Part shown: positions 6,960-15,224 of the stretch, one piece after another
How positions within the stretch are numbered: the stretch's first letter is position 1
How the letters are laid out: each line of letters opens with the position of its first letter
From: an uncultured Collinsella sp.
Lineage (GTDB): Bacteria; Actinomycetota; Coriobacteriia; Coriobacteriales; Coriobacteriaceae
Length of the DNA stretch: 32,086 nt
NCBI GenBank assembly: GCA_902493895.1
Contig: CABUQW010000024.1
Location: 1-32,086 of the forward strand
Direction: 5' to 3'
Made by a program: the position numbers and the translations under genes
The notes under the pieces: model-generated
What the model was told of the DNA's origin: nothing
Database searches by the model: none
What the model saw: only the letters and a program-made list of their open reading frames with translations

Positions 6960-8232
6960 GAACCTCCCTGCGCGCATGGACCAAGCCGGAATCATCGACT
7001 CCGATGATAGCAACATCGAGCAGGCACGGAGCTGTAAGTCCACAGGCATCGTCAAGACGGGCATGATGGAACGAGCCGAGCGTCAGGTTGTCACCATACT
7101 CGAGCACGGCACGCTCGACCGTACCCACACGACGACGAGCGTCGGCAATAGCGAGTTCCTGTGCGGCGGCCCGCATACGGCGGCTGCGCTCGGCCATAAC
7201 CTCGGGCGGTACCTGATCAGGCATATCGGCGGCAAGGGTACCGGGACGCTTGCTGTAGCGGAACACGTGCATACGCGAGAAACCCACACGACGGCACAGC
7301 GCCAGCGACTCCTCGAACTCCTCGTCCGTCTCACCAGGAAAACCGACGATGACATCGCACGAAAGAGACGCCTGGGGCAAGTTGGCGCGAATCATACGCA
7401 CCGTGTCCTCAAAGGCCTCGGCGCTATAGGGACGACCCATGCGATGCAGGGTCGCCGTGCAGCCGGACTGCACGGGCAGGTGCAAAAACGGGGCGATACG
7501 CTGCGGATAGCGTGCCATAACCTTAAGCAGGCGCTCAGAGATATCCATGGGCTCGACCGAGGAAATGCGCACATGCGGAATAGACGTGCGCTCCATGATG
7601 GCCTCGAGCAGCTCATCGATTTCGACATGCTCGTCGGTCGCGCTCTTGCCATCGTAGGCACCCAGGTTCACACCGGTCAGCACCACCTCGGGCACGCCGG
7701 CCTCCTGGGCCTCGCGAACTTGCTCGAGCACGGACTCGACGGGCACGGAGCGCTCGGGGCCACGTGCCTTCCACACAATGCAATAGGTGCAGCGGTGGTT
7801 GCAGCCGTCCTGAATCTTCACGCCCAGGCGAGAGCGACCGAGCGCATCGACCACCTCGCCATCGCTGCAGGCGGGAACGCTATCGGACTCAACGCCCAGC
7901 ACCTCGCAGACACGTTCGGCGACATCGATCTTGGACGGCTCGGCGATCACGCGATCCGAAAGCTCCAACAACTCCTCAGGATGCAAATTGACCACGCAAC
8001 CGGTCACGAGCACATAGGGCTCGTTTGGATGGGACAGCGCATGACGGACGGCCTTACGGGTCTTGGCCTCGGCCTCGCCCGTAACGGCACAGGTGTTAAT
8101 GACGATCAGATCGGCATCCTGGGGCTCCACCATAGCAAAGCCCAGGCGCATAAGATCGGCAGTGATACGGTCAGACTCAACCCGGTTGACACGGCAACCG
8201 AGGTTGACGACGGAAATATGGGGTGCGAGCAC
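6940..8232 (-). CDS. mtaB: tRNA t6A37 methylthiotransferase MtaB
   Basis: MtaB is a radical-SAM enzyme that converts N6-threonylcarbamoyladenosine at tRNA position 37 to its 2-methylthio form. The 430-residue protein has the N-terminal methylthiotransferase domain with three cluster cysteines: LGCRVN (Cys13, typical of MtaB rather than MiaB or RimO), INTCAVTG (Cys48) and VTGCV (Cys79). The radical-SAM motif CNHRCTYC is at 144-151. A TRAM-like C-terminal segment seems short. The start is GTG with AAGGAG five nucleotides upstream. It lies 9 nt after dnaJ in the same operon. Confidence 0.93.
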   Translation of the reverse strand: MLAPHISVVNLGCRVNRVESDRITADLMRLGFAMVEPQDADLIVINTCAVTGEAEAKTRKAVRHALSHPNEPYVLVTGCVVNLHPEELLELSDRVIAEPSKIDVAERVCEVLGVESDSVPACSDGEVVDALGRSRLGVKIQDGCNHRCTYCIVWKARGPERSVPVESVLEQVREAQEAGVPEVVLTGVNLGAYDGKSATDEHVEIDELLEAIMERTSIPHVRISSVEPMDISERLLKVMARYPQRIAPFLHLPVQSGCTATLHRMGRPYSAEAFEDTVRMIRANLPQASLSCDVIVGFPGETDEEFEESLALCRRVGFSRMHVFRYSKRPGTLAADMPDQVPPEVMAERSRRMRAAAQELAIADARRRVGTVERAVLEYGDNLTLGSFHHARLDDACGLTAPCLLDVAIIGVDDSGLVHARREVHGSLED

Positions 8233-8241
8233 GCGGGCTCC

Positions 8242-9390
8242 TTAATCGAGGATATCGTCGAGGGCGCTCTTGATACGGTCGGTCACCGACTTCTTACCGG
8301 AAGCGACGTCATCGCCCATATCATCGGCAAAAGCACGGAGCAGCTCGCGCTGCTTATTGGAAAGATTGGTGGGAACGACCACGCGCAGTTGCACGATCAG
8401 GCGGCCACGCGAACCGCCACCGCCAATGCGCGGCATGCCGTAATTATTGACGTTCACGGTGTCGCCGTACTGGGCGCCGGCGGGAACCGTCACCTTAACG
8501 ACCTCGTCGGGCATAATGCCCTCGACCTCAATCTCGCAGCCGAGCGCAGCCTGCGCAATCGAGATATCGCTCACCAGGTACAGGTCGTCACCGTTGCGCT
8601 TAAAGCGCTCATGGTCGGCAACGCGCACGTTGACAATCAGGTCACCCGAGGGCTCGCCGCGAAGGCCGGCCTCGCCAAAGCCGCTCACGCGCAGCTGGCG
8701 ACCGGTCGAAACGCCGGCGGGAATATCGATGTCGATCTTTTCATGCGAAGGCGTGCGGCCCTGACCGTCGCAGGTCTCGCAGGGATGGTCGATAACCGTG
8801 CCCTCGCCATGGCAGTCGGGGCAAGGCGAGGAAGACTGAACCTGGCCCAGGAACGAGCGCTGGACCGTCGTGACGTAGCCTGTACCGTGACAGCGGCCGC
8901 ACTGCTTTTCCTGTGCGCCCTCTGCCCTACCGGTGCCATTGCAGTCCTCGCAAGGAGCAAGGCGGTCATAGCTGATCGTCTTTTTGCAGCCGAGCGCCGC
9001 CTCCTCGAGCGTCACCGAAAGCGAGATGGCCATGTCGCGACCGCGACGACGCTCACGACGGTTGCGGGCGCCACCGCCGGCACCGCCGCCAAAGAACGAG
9101 GAGAACAAGTCGTCCATGCCCATGCCACCAAAGATATCGTTGATATCGACGTAGCCCGAACCACCAGGGCCGTCGGCAGTGCCGTAACGGTCGTAGTTAG
9201 CACGCTTCTGCTCATCGGAAAGAACGGAATAGGCCTCGTTGAGCTCCTTGAACTTGGCCTCGGCCTCGGGGTCGTCCGAAACATCCGGATGTACGGTACG
9301 GGCCTTCTTTAGAAACGCACGCTTGATCGTCCGCGCGTCGGCATCCCTGTCGACGCCAAGCACCTCGTAGTAATCCCTATTTTCCGACAC
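8242..9390 (-). CDS. dnaJ: Chaperone protein DnaJ
   Basis: DnaJ (Hsp40) delivers substrates to DnaK and stimulates its ATPase. From the chosen GTG at 9390 it has 382 residues. The J domain has HPD at 34-36, a Gly-rich linker follows (FGGGAGGGARN), and the zinc finger has four repeats: CEDCNGTG, CGRCHGTG, CPDCHGEG and CETCDGQG. Both C-terminal beta domains are present, ending SALDDILD. The GTG was chosen over an upstream in-frame start because GGAAGGA and a good promoter place it there. It is the first gene of the dnaJ-mtaB-phoH-ybeY-dgkA-era-recO run. No CIRCE operator was found upstream. Confidence 0.94.
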   Translation of the reverse strand: MSENRDYYEVLGVDRDADARTIKRAFLKKARTVHPDVSDDPEAEAKFKELNEAYSVLSDEQKRANYDRYGTADGPGGSGYVDINDIFGGMGMDDLFSSFFGGGAGGGARNRRERRRGRDMAISLSVTLEEAALGCKKTISYDRLAPCEDCNGTGRAEGAQEKQCGRCHGTGYVTTVQRSFLGQVQSSSPCPDCHGEGTVIDHPCETCDGQGRTPSHEKIDIDIPAGVSTGRQLRVSGFGEAGLRGEPSGDLIVNVRVADHERFKRNGDDLYLVSDISIAQAALGCEIEVEGIMPDEVVKVTVPAGAQYGDTVNVNNYGMPRIGGGGSRGRLIVQLRVVVPTNLSNKQRELLRAFADDMGDDVASGKKSVTDRIKSALDDILD

Positions 9391-9411
9391 GACCGAATCC
9401 TTCCGACTTTC

Positions 9412-9440
9412 ATTATAGTCACAGTGCGTCCTATACCCAA
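9412..9440 (-). promoter_or_regulatory. Promoter of the dnaJ-mtaB-phoH-ybeY-dgkA-era-recO run
   Basis: On the minus strand TTGGGT, a 17-nt spacer and a consensus TATAAT fit a housekeeping sigma-70-type promoter. Predicted transcription starts near 9405, giving a short leader of about 15 nt before the dnaJ GTG. It lies in the gap after the second DnaJ gene, so the two dnaJ-like genes need not be co-transcribed. Confidence 0.75.
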
Positions 9441-9471
9441 GCTGGGCCGACCGCAAACAGAGGGTTTGATG

Positions 9472-10575
9472 TTATTGCATTTGGTACGGCGAAAGCATGG
9501 CCCGTTGCGAGCAGCTCGCGAACCAAACCGACACGAGCGCGAACATGAAGCCGTTGGCAAAACCGTTGGCAAACTGCATCGCGCCGCGCTTCCACCACAG
9601 CAGACTGCGATGAAGCACGCCGTCCGAAAGCACCATGAACAGGCCCATGGTAAACGGAATAAAGCACATCACGGCAAAGGCCGAGAACACGCCCGAAATG
9701 GCCGAGAGCACCAAAAACGGCGCCACGATGCCCATCAGGTAAAAACCGGTACGAGCTTTGCCTTCCAAGCGCTCGGCCTCAACATGGGCGCGGCCGACCA
9801 GGTCGCCGCCCGCGGCACCGTTGGTGCCAGCATGACCCATGCCGCTAATGCGGACCTCGTCGCCATCGTGCGTGCCGGCGGGAAACTCAATCGTCTGCTC
9901 GGAGGTTACGCGAGTACGACCGCTGCCACCGCAATCGGGGCAGGGGTCGGCCACGACCTTACCGGAACCGCCGCACTCGGGGCAGACCGACTGGAACGTG
10001 CCCGCACCAAACAGGAAGGACAGGTCGACGTCGATGTGGCCGCGGCCGCCACAGCTTGGGCAGGTATGGGCATGCTCGGAGGAGACAGAACCCGAGCCGC
10101 CGCAGTGACCACAGGTATCGAAGCGCGTATAGCGGACGGTCTTGCGGGCACCGCCCTTGGCCTCCTTGGCGTCCAGTTTGATATCGACGACCACGTTGGC
10201 GCCGTTCTCGGGATTGTAGGCAGCCTGGCCGCGACGCTGCTGGCCCCAAGCGCCACCAAAGGGAAAGCCGCCCTCAAAGGGATTGCCATAGCCCGTGTTG
10301 CCGGCGTAGCCGCCACCATAGGGCGAAGCTGTAGGAGCACCGGCAAAGGGATTGCCAGAACGCATGGCGTCATAGCGCGCACGTTTTTGCTCATCCGAAA
10401 GCACGGCGTAGGCCTCGGAAACCTCTTTAAACTTTTCCTCGGCATCCGGCTCTTTGTTGACGTCCGGATGGAGCTTGCGAGCCTTTTGCTGGAAGGCCTT
10501 CTGTATATCACGCGAGGTAGCGTCCTTGGAGACACCCAGAATCTCGTAATAATCTTTTTCGTTCATCGTCGCCAT
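9472..10575 (-). CDS. Membrane-anchored DnaJ-like protein
   Basis: This 367-residue J-domain protein has an unusual build. Residues 5-70 form a J domain with HPD at 36-38. A Gly/Phe-rich linker follows (75-112). The zinc finger is complete: CGHCGGSG (155), CPSCGGRG (172), CPECGGSG (198) and CPDCGGSG (212). Next comes only a short piece of the first C-terminal domain (IEFPAGTHDGDEVRISGMG). From about 276 the rest of DnaJ is replaced by hydrophobic segments near 277-295, 297-317 and 335-355, probable transmembrane helices. It may recruit DnaK to the membrane (inference). AGGAGG lies 9 nt before the first ATG; a second ATG three codons later is possible. The frame is clean with no trace of an interrupted full-length dnaJ. 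It follows hemW by 58 nt. Confidence 0.85.
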   Translation of the reverse strand: MATMNEKDYYEILGVSKDATSRDIQKAFQQKARKLHPDVNKEPDAEEKFKEVSEAYAVLSDEQKRARYDAMRSGNPFAGAPTASPYGGGYAGNTGYGNPFEGGFPFGGAWGQQRRGQAAYNPENGANVVVDIKLDAKEAKGGARKTVRYTRFDTCGHCGGSGSVSSEHAHTCPSCGGRGHIDVDLSFLFGAGTFQSVCPECGGSGKVVADPCPDCGGSGRTRVTSEQTIEFPAGTHDGDEVRISGMGHAGTNGAAGGDLVGRAHVEAERLEGKARTGFYLMGIVAPFLVLSAISGVFSAFAVMCFIPFTMGLFMVLSDGVLHRSLLWWKRGAMQFANGFANGFMFALVSVWFASCSQRAMLSPYQMQ

Positions 10576-10633
10576 GCGCGGCAACCTCCTGCTCACAGCA
10601 GCGTATATATTCCGGTAATTCTACCCGAGCGGC

Positions 10634-11866
10634 CTAAGCTAGATCCCAAAACAGCTCGAACAGAACATTTCCATCGAGCCAGCCCAGGTGTGTCGGCGCC
10701 AGACGAGCTCGAACATGGCCCGCGACGACATCTGCCGAAGTGAAGGGTCCCTCATGGACTCCGAGCGTCTCGGGCACCCAAGTGGCAAGACCCAATTCGA
10801 GCGCGCGATCGCAAGCAGCTGTCAGCTCATCGGCCGGGATGACACGAGCCACGCGAACCAACAGGTCGGACGCAACACCGCGCGTCATGCGACAAGCGAG
10901 CATCAGGTCTTCGGCCGCAGCCTCGCGCTGCGACAGATATTCGGCCTCGAACGTCGTCGCGTCGTCGTCACGTTGCACCAGACGCACGCGGTACGCATCG
11001 CCTCGAGAAGACGCGCCGGGGAACAAACCTGCAAGACGGTCGAAATCCGCGGCGTCGAGCATGCCCGCGGCAGAACGACCCAGGCCCAGGTAGCCCCGTC
11101 CGGTCCAGTAGGCAATGTTATGGGCGCACTCATGGCCGTCGAGTGCGTAGCTCGCCACCTCATACGGGTGATAGCCGGCGGCACCCAGGAGCTCGCGTGC
11201 CACGTCCATGCAGGCGGCCTGAAAATCCTCATCAGGCTCGAGCGACTCGTCGCGGCACGCCATGCGATAAAGGGGCGTCCCCTCCTCGAGCGTGAGCGGG
11301 TAGACCGACACATGATGCGGAGCCGCCGCCAGCACGCCATCGAGCGTGCGCTTCCAACTCGCTGCGGTCTGCCCGGGAAGTCCGCACATGAGGTCGCACG
11401 ACACATCGAGGCCAGCGTCCTTCACCGTCGCGATGGCGGCGAGCGCCCGATCGGCATCGTGAATACGGCCGATGGCAGTAAGTTCGGTGTTATCGAGCGT
11501 TTGCACGCCCAGAGAGACGCGTGTGACACCAACCTTGACAAGTGCAGTAGCGAGCTCGGCGGTCAGCGACTCGGGATTGGCCTCGCAGGTAAACTCAACG
11601 GGGGCGCACCACGCACGAATACGCCGCGCCAGCTCCACCAGGCGCTCCCCCGCCAGCGACGGCGTACCGCCGCCAACATAGACGGTGCGGATCTGGTCGA
11701 GGGCCCCAGCCTTACCAAAAGCATCGAGGCGCGCGTACAACTGCTCAAAATAGGAATCGAGCGCGGCATCCAAATCACACGAAGCAAAGCTGCGCGAGTC
11801 GAAGTCGCAGTAGCGGCACTTTTGGGCACAGAACGGCACGTGCACGTACAGCGCGGTAACGGCCAC
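10634..11866 (-). CDS. hemW: Radical SAM heme chaperone HemW
   Basis: This protein belongs to the HemN-like radical-SAM family. HemW proteins bind heme and insert it into targets rather than oxidising coproporphyrinogen, and many genomes mislabel them as HemN. The 410-residue protein starts with YVHVPFCAQKCRYCDF, giving the cluster motif C-x3-C-x2-C (Cys13, 17, 20), followed by YVGGGTPSL and VSLGVQTLDNTELTAIGR, both typical of HemW. The start is GTG with GGAGG seven nucleotides upstream, two nucleotides after the dusB stop. The lepA-hemW-dnaJ linkage is seen in many Gram-positive bacteria; here dusB lies in between. Confidence 0.9.
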   Translation of the reverse strand: MAVTALYVHVPFCAQKCRYCDFDSRSFASCDLDAALDSYFEQLYARLDAFGKAGALDQIRTVYVGGGTPSLAGERLVELARRIRAWCAPVEFTCEANPESLTAELATALVKVGVTRVSLGVQTLDNTELTAIGRIHDADRALAAIATVKDAGLDVSCDLMCGLPGQTAASWKRTLDGVLAAAPHHVSVYPLTLEEGTPLYRMACRDESLEPDEDFQAACMDVARELLGAAGYHPYEVASYALDGHECAHNIAYWTGRGYLGLGRSAAGMLDAADFDRLAGLFPGASSRGDAYRVRLVQRDDDATTFEAEYLSQREAAAEDLMLACRMTRGVASDLLVRVARVIPADELTAACDRALELGLATWVPETLGVHEGPFTSADVVAGHVRARLAPTHLGWLDGNVLFELFWDLA

Positions 11867-11868
11867 CC

Positions 11869-12912
11869 TTAAGCCTCCAGCGGATGAGGGGGCACCGATT
11901 CGCCGGCGGCAAGGGCAGCCTCACAGGCCACCACATCATGCTCGATCTCATCGACCAGCGCCATAAACTCCTCATACGTGGAGCAGCGCACCACCTGCGC
12001 GCGCCAGGCTGCAGCATGGGGCATGCCTTTTAAGTACCAGCTTGCGTACGTGCGGGCACGCGACATGAGCGGCAGGAGCTCATGCGTCAGCGTTAGGTGC
12101 TCACGCAGGGCGTCCAGGCGCTCAACGGAGCTGCGAGCCGGCACCGGTATGCCATCGAGTGCAAGGGCGCGAGCATCGCCAAACACCCACGGGTTCCCAT
12201 AGATACCGCGCGCAATAAACACCGCGCTGGCACCCGAGCCCTGCAGATGCTCCGCGGCATCCTCGGCCGAGAACACATCGCCCGAACCAATCACGGGAAT
12301 CTCAACGGCGTCGGCAACCTCATCGACGACCGACCAATCGGCCTGGCCCGTATAGAGCTGCGTGGCGCAGCGGCCATGCACCGCCACCGCGGCGGCACCG
12401 GCGCCTTCGAGCATCTGGGCAAATGTCGCGGCATTACGGTCCTCGGCATAAAAGCCCTTACGGATCTTTACGGTCACGGGTACATGCGCCGCGCCCACCG
12501 CCGCCTCGACGATCTTCTCGGCCAAATCGGGCGTGCGCATGAGCGCCGAGCCCTCGCCCTTGGTAACAACCTTGCGGGCGGGGCATGCCATATTGATATC
12601 GATGAGCGACAGGCGAACGCCAACGCGCTCCTCGACGGCAGCGACGGCGCTCGCAAACTGATCGGGCTTGGAGCCAAAGAGTTGCACGCAAATCTGCTGC
12701 TCCTCGTCGGCCGGTAGCACCAGGCGCCAGGTCTTGTTGCCGGCATAGGCAAGGCCCGCCACGCTCACCATCTCGCTGTAGGCAAGGTTGGCACCGCGAC
12801 GGCGGCACATGATGCGGTAGGCAGGGTCGGTCACGCCCGCCATGGGAGCCATAAGGAACGGCTGCTCGGCATAGGCGCCCAGCAGCCGCTTGCTGTATTC
12901 AGAAAGCGCCAT
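11869..12912 (-). CDS. dusB: tRNA-dihydrouridine synthase
   Basis: This FMN-dependent enzyme reduces uridine to dihydrouridine in the tRNA D-loop. The 347-residue protein opens with FLMAPMAGVTDPAYR, the flavin-binding start of the Dus barrel. It has the catalytic cysteine in DINMACPARKV (Cys110), and later VTVKIRKGF and IGSGDVFSAEDA for FMN phosphate binding. It fits the DusB subgroup best by general similarity, but the exact Dus type and target position cannot be proved from sequence alone. It begins four nucleotides after lepA with a weak Shine-Dalgarno, suggesting coupling. Confidence 0.88.
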   Translation of the reverse strand: MALSEYSKRLLGAYAEQPFLMAPMAGVTDPAYRIMCRRRGANLAYSEMVSVAGLAYAGNKTWRLVLPADEEQQICVQLFGSKPDQFASAVAAVEERVGVRLSLIDINMACPARKVVTKGEGSALMRTPDLAEKIVEAAVGAAHVPVTVKIRKGFYAEDRNAATFAQMLEGAGAAAVAVHGRCATQLYTGQADWSVVDEVADAVEIPVIGSGDVFSAEDAAEHLQGSGASAVFIARGIYGNPWVFGDARALALDGIPVPARSSVERLDALREHLTLTHELLPLMSRARTYASWYLKGMPHAAAWRAQVVRCSTYEEFMALVDEIEHDVVACEAALAAGESVPPHPLEA

Positions 12913-12916
12913 AGAC

Positions 12917-14728
12917 CTACTCGTCCACCTTGAGGATCGCCATAAAGGCCTCCTGCGGGACCTCGACCGATCCGATGGCCTTCATGCGCTTCTTGCCCTC
13001 TTTCTGCTTCTCGAGCAGCTTGCGCTTACGCGAGATATCGCCGCCGTAGCACTTAGCAAGCACGTCCTTGCGACGCGCCTTGACGGTGGAGCGGGCAATG
13101 ATCTTATTGCCGATAGCACCCTGGATGGGCACCTCGAACAGCTGACGCGGGATGATCTCCTTAAGCTTGTCGCACAGACCGCGGGCCAGACCATAGGCCT
13201 TGTCCTTGTGGACGATAAACGACAGCGCGTCCACCTCGTCGCCCGAAAGCAAGATATCGAGCTTGACGAGCTCGGAGGGACGATACTCGTTGAACTCGTA
13301 GTCGAGCGAGGCATAGCCCTTGGTACGGCTCTTGAGCTGGTCAAAGAAGTCCAAGATGAGCTCGGCGAGCGGCATATCAAAGCGCATCTCGACCGACTTG
13401 CTCGTGAGATGAATCATGTCGGTAGTAATGCCGCGGTGCTCGATAGCGAGCTGCATGACGGTACCCGTATACTCGGGCGGGCAGATAATCTTGGCCTTGA
13501 GGTAGGGTTCCTCGATACGCTCGATGCGCGTAGCCTCGGGCAGATCCTGCGGGCTGCGGACATCAATCATCTCGCCGTCAGTCTTGTAGACGTGATAGTC
13601 CACCGAGGGGCTCGTGGCAATGAGGTCAAGATTGAACTCGCGCTCCAGGCGCTCCTTGACGACCTCCATATGCAGCAGGCCCAAGAAGCCCACGCGGAAG
13701 CCAAAGCCGAGCGCCACCGAGGTCTCGGGCTCCCACACCAACGACGGGTCGTTGACGTGCAGCTTATCGAGCGCGTCACGCAGGTTCTCGTAGTCCTTGT
13801 TATCGATCGGGAACAGGCCCGTATAGACCATGGGCTTGGCCTCGCGGTAGCCGGGAAGCGGCTCGGGGCAGGGATTCGACGCCCACGTGAGGGTATCGCC
13901 CACGCGAACGGCCTCGGGGTCCTTCAGGCCCGTGACCACGTATCCGACCTCGCCGACCGTGAGCGCGTCGACCGGGGTCTCGGCGGGACGCTTGACGCCC
14001 ACGCCATCGACCAAAAAGTCGCCCTTTGCCTGCATCATGCGCAGGGTATCGCCCTTTTTGATGGAGCCGTCAAAGATGCGCACCGTGGCGACGACGCCAC
14101 GATACTCGTCGAAGTACGAATCCAGAATGAGTGCCTTGAGCGGCGCGTTCGCATCGCCCTTGGGCGGAGAGATCAAAAAGACAATGGACTCCAACAGATC
14201 GTGGATGCCCTCGCCGGTCTTGCCCGAGACGCACACGGCATCATCGGCAGGGATCGCCAGGTCATCCTCGATCTCGGTCTTAACCTCGTCGGGATGGGCC
14301 GAGGGCAGGTCGATCTTGTTGATGGCCGGCACAATGTCCAGATTGGCGTTCATGGCGAGCGTCGCGTTGGAGACGGTCTGCGCCTCGACGCCCTGCGTGG
14401 CGTCGACAACGAGCACCGCGCCCTCACAGGCTGCCAGCGAGCGCGAGACCTCATAGGTAAAGTCCACGTGGCCCGGCGTATCGATCAGATTGAACTGATA
14501 CGTCTCGCCATCGTCGGCGTCATAGGACACGCGAACGGCATTGGACTTGATCGTGATGCCGCGCTCGCGCTCGATATCCATGGTGTCGAGCAGCTGCGAC
14601 TCCATGTCGCGTTCGTCGACGGTATGGGTGAGCTCGAGGATGCGATCGCTGATCGTGGACTTGCCATGGTCGATGTGCGCAACGATTGAGAAGTTGCGGA
14701 TGTGGGAAATGTCAATTGAAGTATTCAT
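12917..14728 (-). CDS. lepA: Elongation factor 4 (LepA)
   Basis: LepA is a ribosome-associated GTPase of the EF-G family that back-translocates or remodels stalled ribosomes. The 603-residue protein has G1 AHIDHGKST (17-25), DTPGHVDF and NKIDLPSA, then the EF-G-like domains and the LepA-specific C-terminal domain with KIIARSTVKARRKDVLAKCYGGDISRKRKLLEKQ split across 400-590. The ATG at 14728 was chosen because the family N-terminus (IRNFSIVAHIDHGKST) follows; an in-frame start 60 nt upstream would run through the rpsT terminator. No good Shine-Dalgarno is present, while a TAAGAT hexamer ends 7 nt before the ATG, so the mRNA may be leaderless. Confidence 0.95.
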   Translation of the reverse strand: MNTSIDISHIRNFSIVAHIDHGKSTISDRILELTHTVDERDMESQLLDTMDIERERGITIKSNAVRVSYDADDGETYQFNLIDTPGHVDFTYEVSRSLAACEGAVLVVDATQGVEAQTVSNATLAMNANLDIVPAINKIDLPSAHPDEVKTEIEDDLAIPADDAVCVSGKTGEGIHDLLESIVFLISPPKGDANAPLKALILDSYFDEYRGVVATVRIFDGSIKKGDTLRMMQAKGDFLVDGVGVKRPAETPVDALTVGEVGYVVTGLKDPEAVRVGDTLTWASNPCPEPLPGYREAKPMVYTGLFPIDNKDYENLRDALDKLHVNDPSLVWEPETSVALGFGFRVGFLGLLHMEVVKERLEREFNLDLIATSPSVDYHVYKTDGEMIDVRSPQDLPEATRIERIEEPYLKAKIICPPEYTGTVMQLAIEHRGITTDMIHLTSKSVEMRFDMPLAELILDFFDQLKSRTKGYASLDYEFNEYRPSELVKLDILLSGDEVDALSFIVHKDKAYGLARGLCDKLKEIIPRQLFEVPIQGAIGNKIIARSTVKARRKDVLAKCYGGDISRKRKLLEKQKEGKKRMKAIGSVEVPQEAFMAILKVDE

Positions 14729-14735
14729 GCGGACT

Positions 14736-14741
14736 ATCTTA
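14736..14741 (-). promoter_or_regulatory. Candidate -10 box for a leaderless lepA mRNA
   Basis: TAAGAT lies 7 nt before the lepA ATG on the minus strand, the spacing typical of leaderless genes in actinobacteria. The rpsT terminator sits just upstream, so lepA needs its own promoter in this short gap. No clear -35 is visible. Confidence 0.4.
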
Positions 14742-14753
14742 CCCGAGCGGTAC

Positions 14754-14789
14754 AAAAAATGGAGCCTGTTCCATAAAACAGGCTCCATT
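14754..14789 (-). terminator. Intrinsic terminator of rpsT
   Basis: On the minus strand a 13-bp stem AATGGAGCCTGTT / AACAGGCTCCATT with a 6-nt loop is followed by a run of T. It lies 36 nt past the rpsT stop and isolates rpsT from lepA. Confidence 0.9.
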
Positions 14790-14824
14790 TATGCGCGTAA
14801 TCTGTGTGGTGTGAAATTTACAAC

Positions 14825-15091
14825 TTAGGCGTTGATGCTGTTCACGAGCTTGGCAAGACCGGACTTGCGGTTGGAAGCCTGGTTCTTGTGGATAACATGC
14901 TTGGCGGCAGCCATGTCGAGACGCTTGGTGACGGTCTTGAGGGCAGCCTGGGCCTTCTCGGCGTCGCCCTCGGCGACGGCGGACTGGACGTGCTTGGTCA
15001 GCGTCTTGAGCTCGGACTTGACAGCCTTGTTACGCATGCGAGCTGCCTCATTGGTGCGGATACGCTTCTTCTGAGACTTGATGTTTGCCAC
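14825..15091 (-). CDS. rpsT: 30S ribosomal protein S20 (GTG start)
   Basis: S20 binds 16S rRNA early in small-subunit assembly. The 88-residue, Lys/Arg/Ala-rich helical protein starts with ANIKSQKKRIRTNEAARMRN and contains HKNQASNRKSGLAKLVN, both diagnostic. The start is GTG at 15091, nine nucleotides after AAAGGA; an in-frame ATG 69 nt upstream would add residues foreign to S20 and cross the leader hairpin. It is monocistronic, with its own promoter and terminator. Confidence 0.95.
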   Translation of the reverse strand: MANIKSQKKRIRTNEAARMRNKAVKSELKTLTKHVQSAVAEGDAEKAQAALKTVTKRLDMAAAKHVIHKNQASNRKSGLAKLVNSINA

Positions 15092-15116
15092 TTCTGGAGT
15101 TCCTTTCGAGTTCCTT

Positions 15117-15156
15117 GCAAAAAATGTATGACACCTCTGAGACACGGTGAGGTCAT
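15117..15156 (-). promoter_or_regulatory. Terminator-like hairpin in rpsT leader
   Basis: Within the leader, ATGAC-CTC pairs with GAG-GT-GTCAT (8 bp, 2-nt bulge) and a run of six T follows four nucleotides later, all before the S20 Shine-Dalgarno. It resembles an attenuator; ribosomal-protein autocontrol is an inference. Confidence 0.4.
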
Positions 15157-15166
15157 GCAAGCGCCT

Positions 15167-15175
15167 ACTATAGCA
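15167..15175 (-). promoter_or_regulatory. Extended -10 promoter of rpsT
   Basis: On the minus strand GTGCTATAGT provides an extended -10 (TGC-TATAGT). The -35 is weak. The same ten bases occur before rpmB. The predicted start is near 15160, giving a leader of about 70 nt. Confidence 0.6.
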
Positions 15176-15224
15176 CGCTCCCCCTCAAAGGGATAGAACG
15201 AATTTGTCAAATAGGCAGGTATCA

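Noticed and set aside
6958..9312. Plus-strand open frame of 784 codons across mtaB and dnaJ
   Set aside because: It spans two well-supported genes on the other strand and has no recognisable domain.
9391..9471. CIRCE (HrcA) or HAIR (HspR) operator ahead of dnaJ
   Set aside because: I found neither the TTAGCACTC / GAGTGCTAA pair nor a CTTGAGT-type repeat.
12890..14689. Plus-strand open frame opposite lepA
   Set aside because: It is a shadow of lepA, with no motif and no ribosome site.
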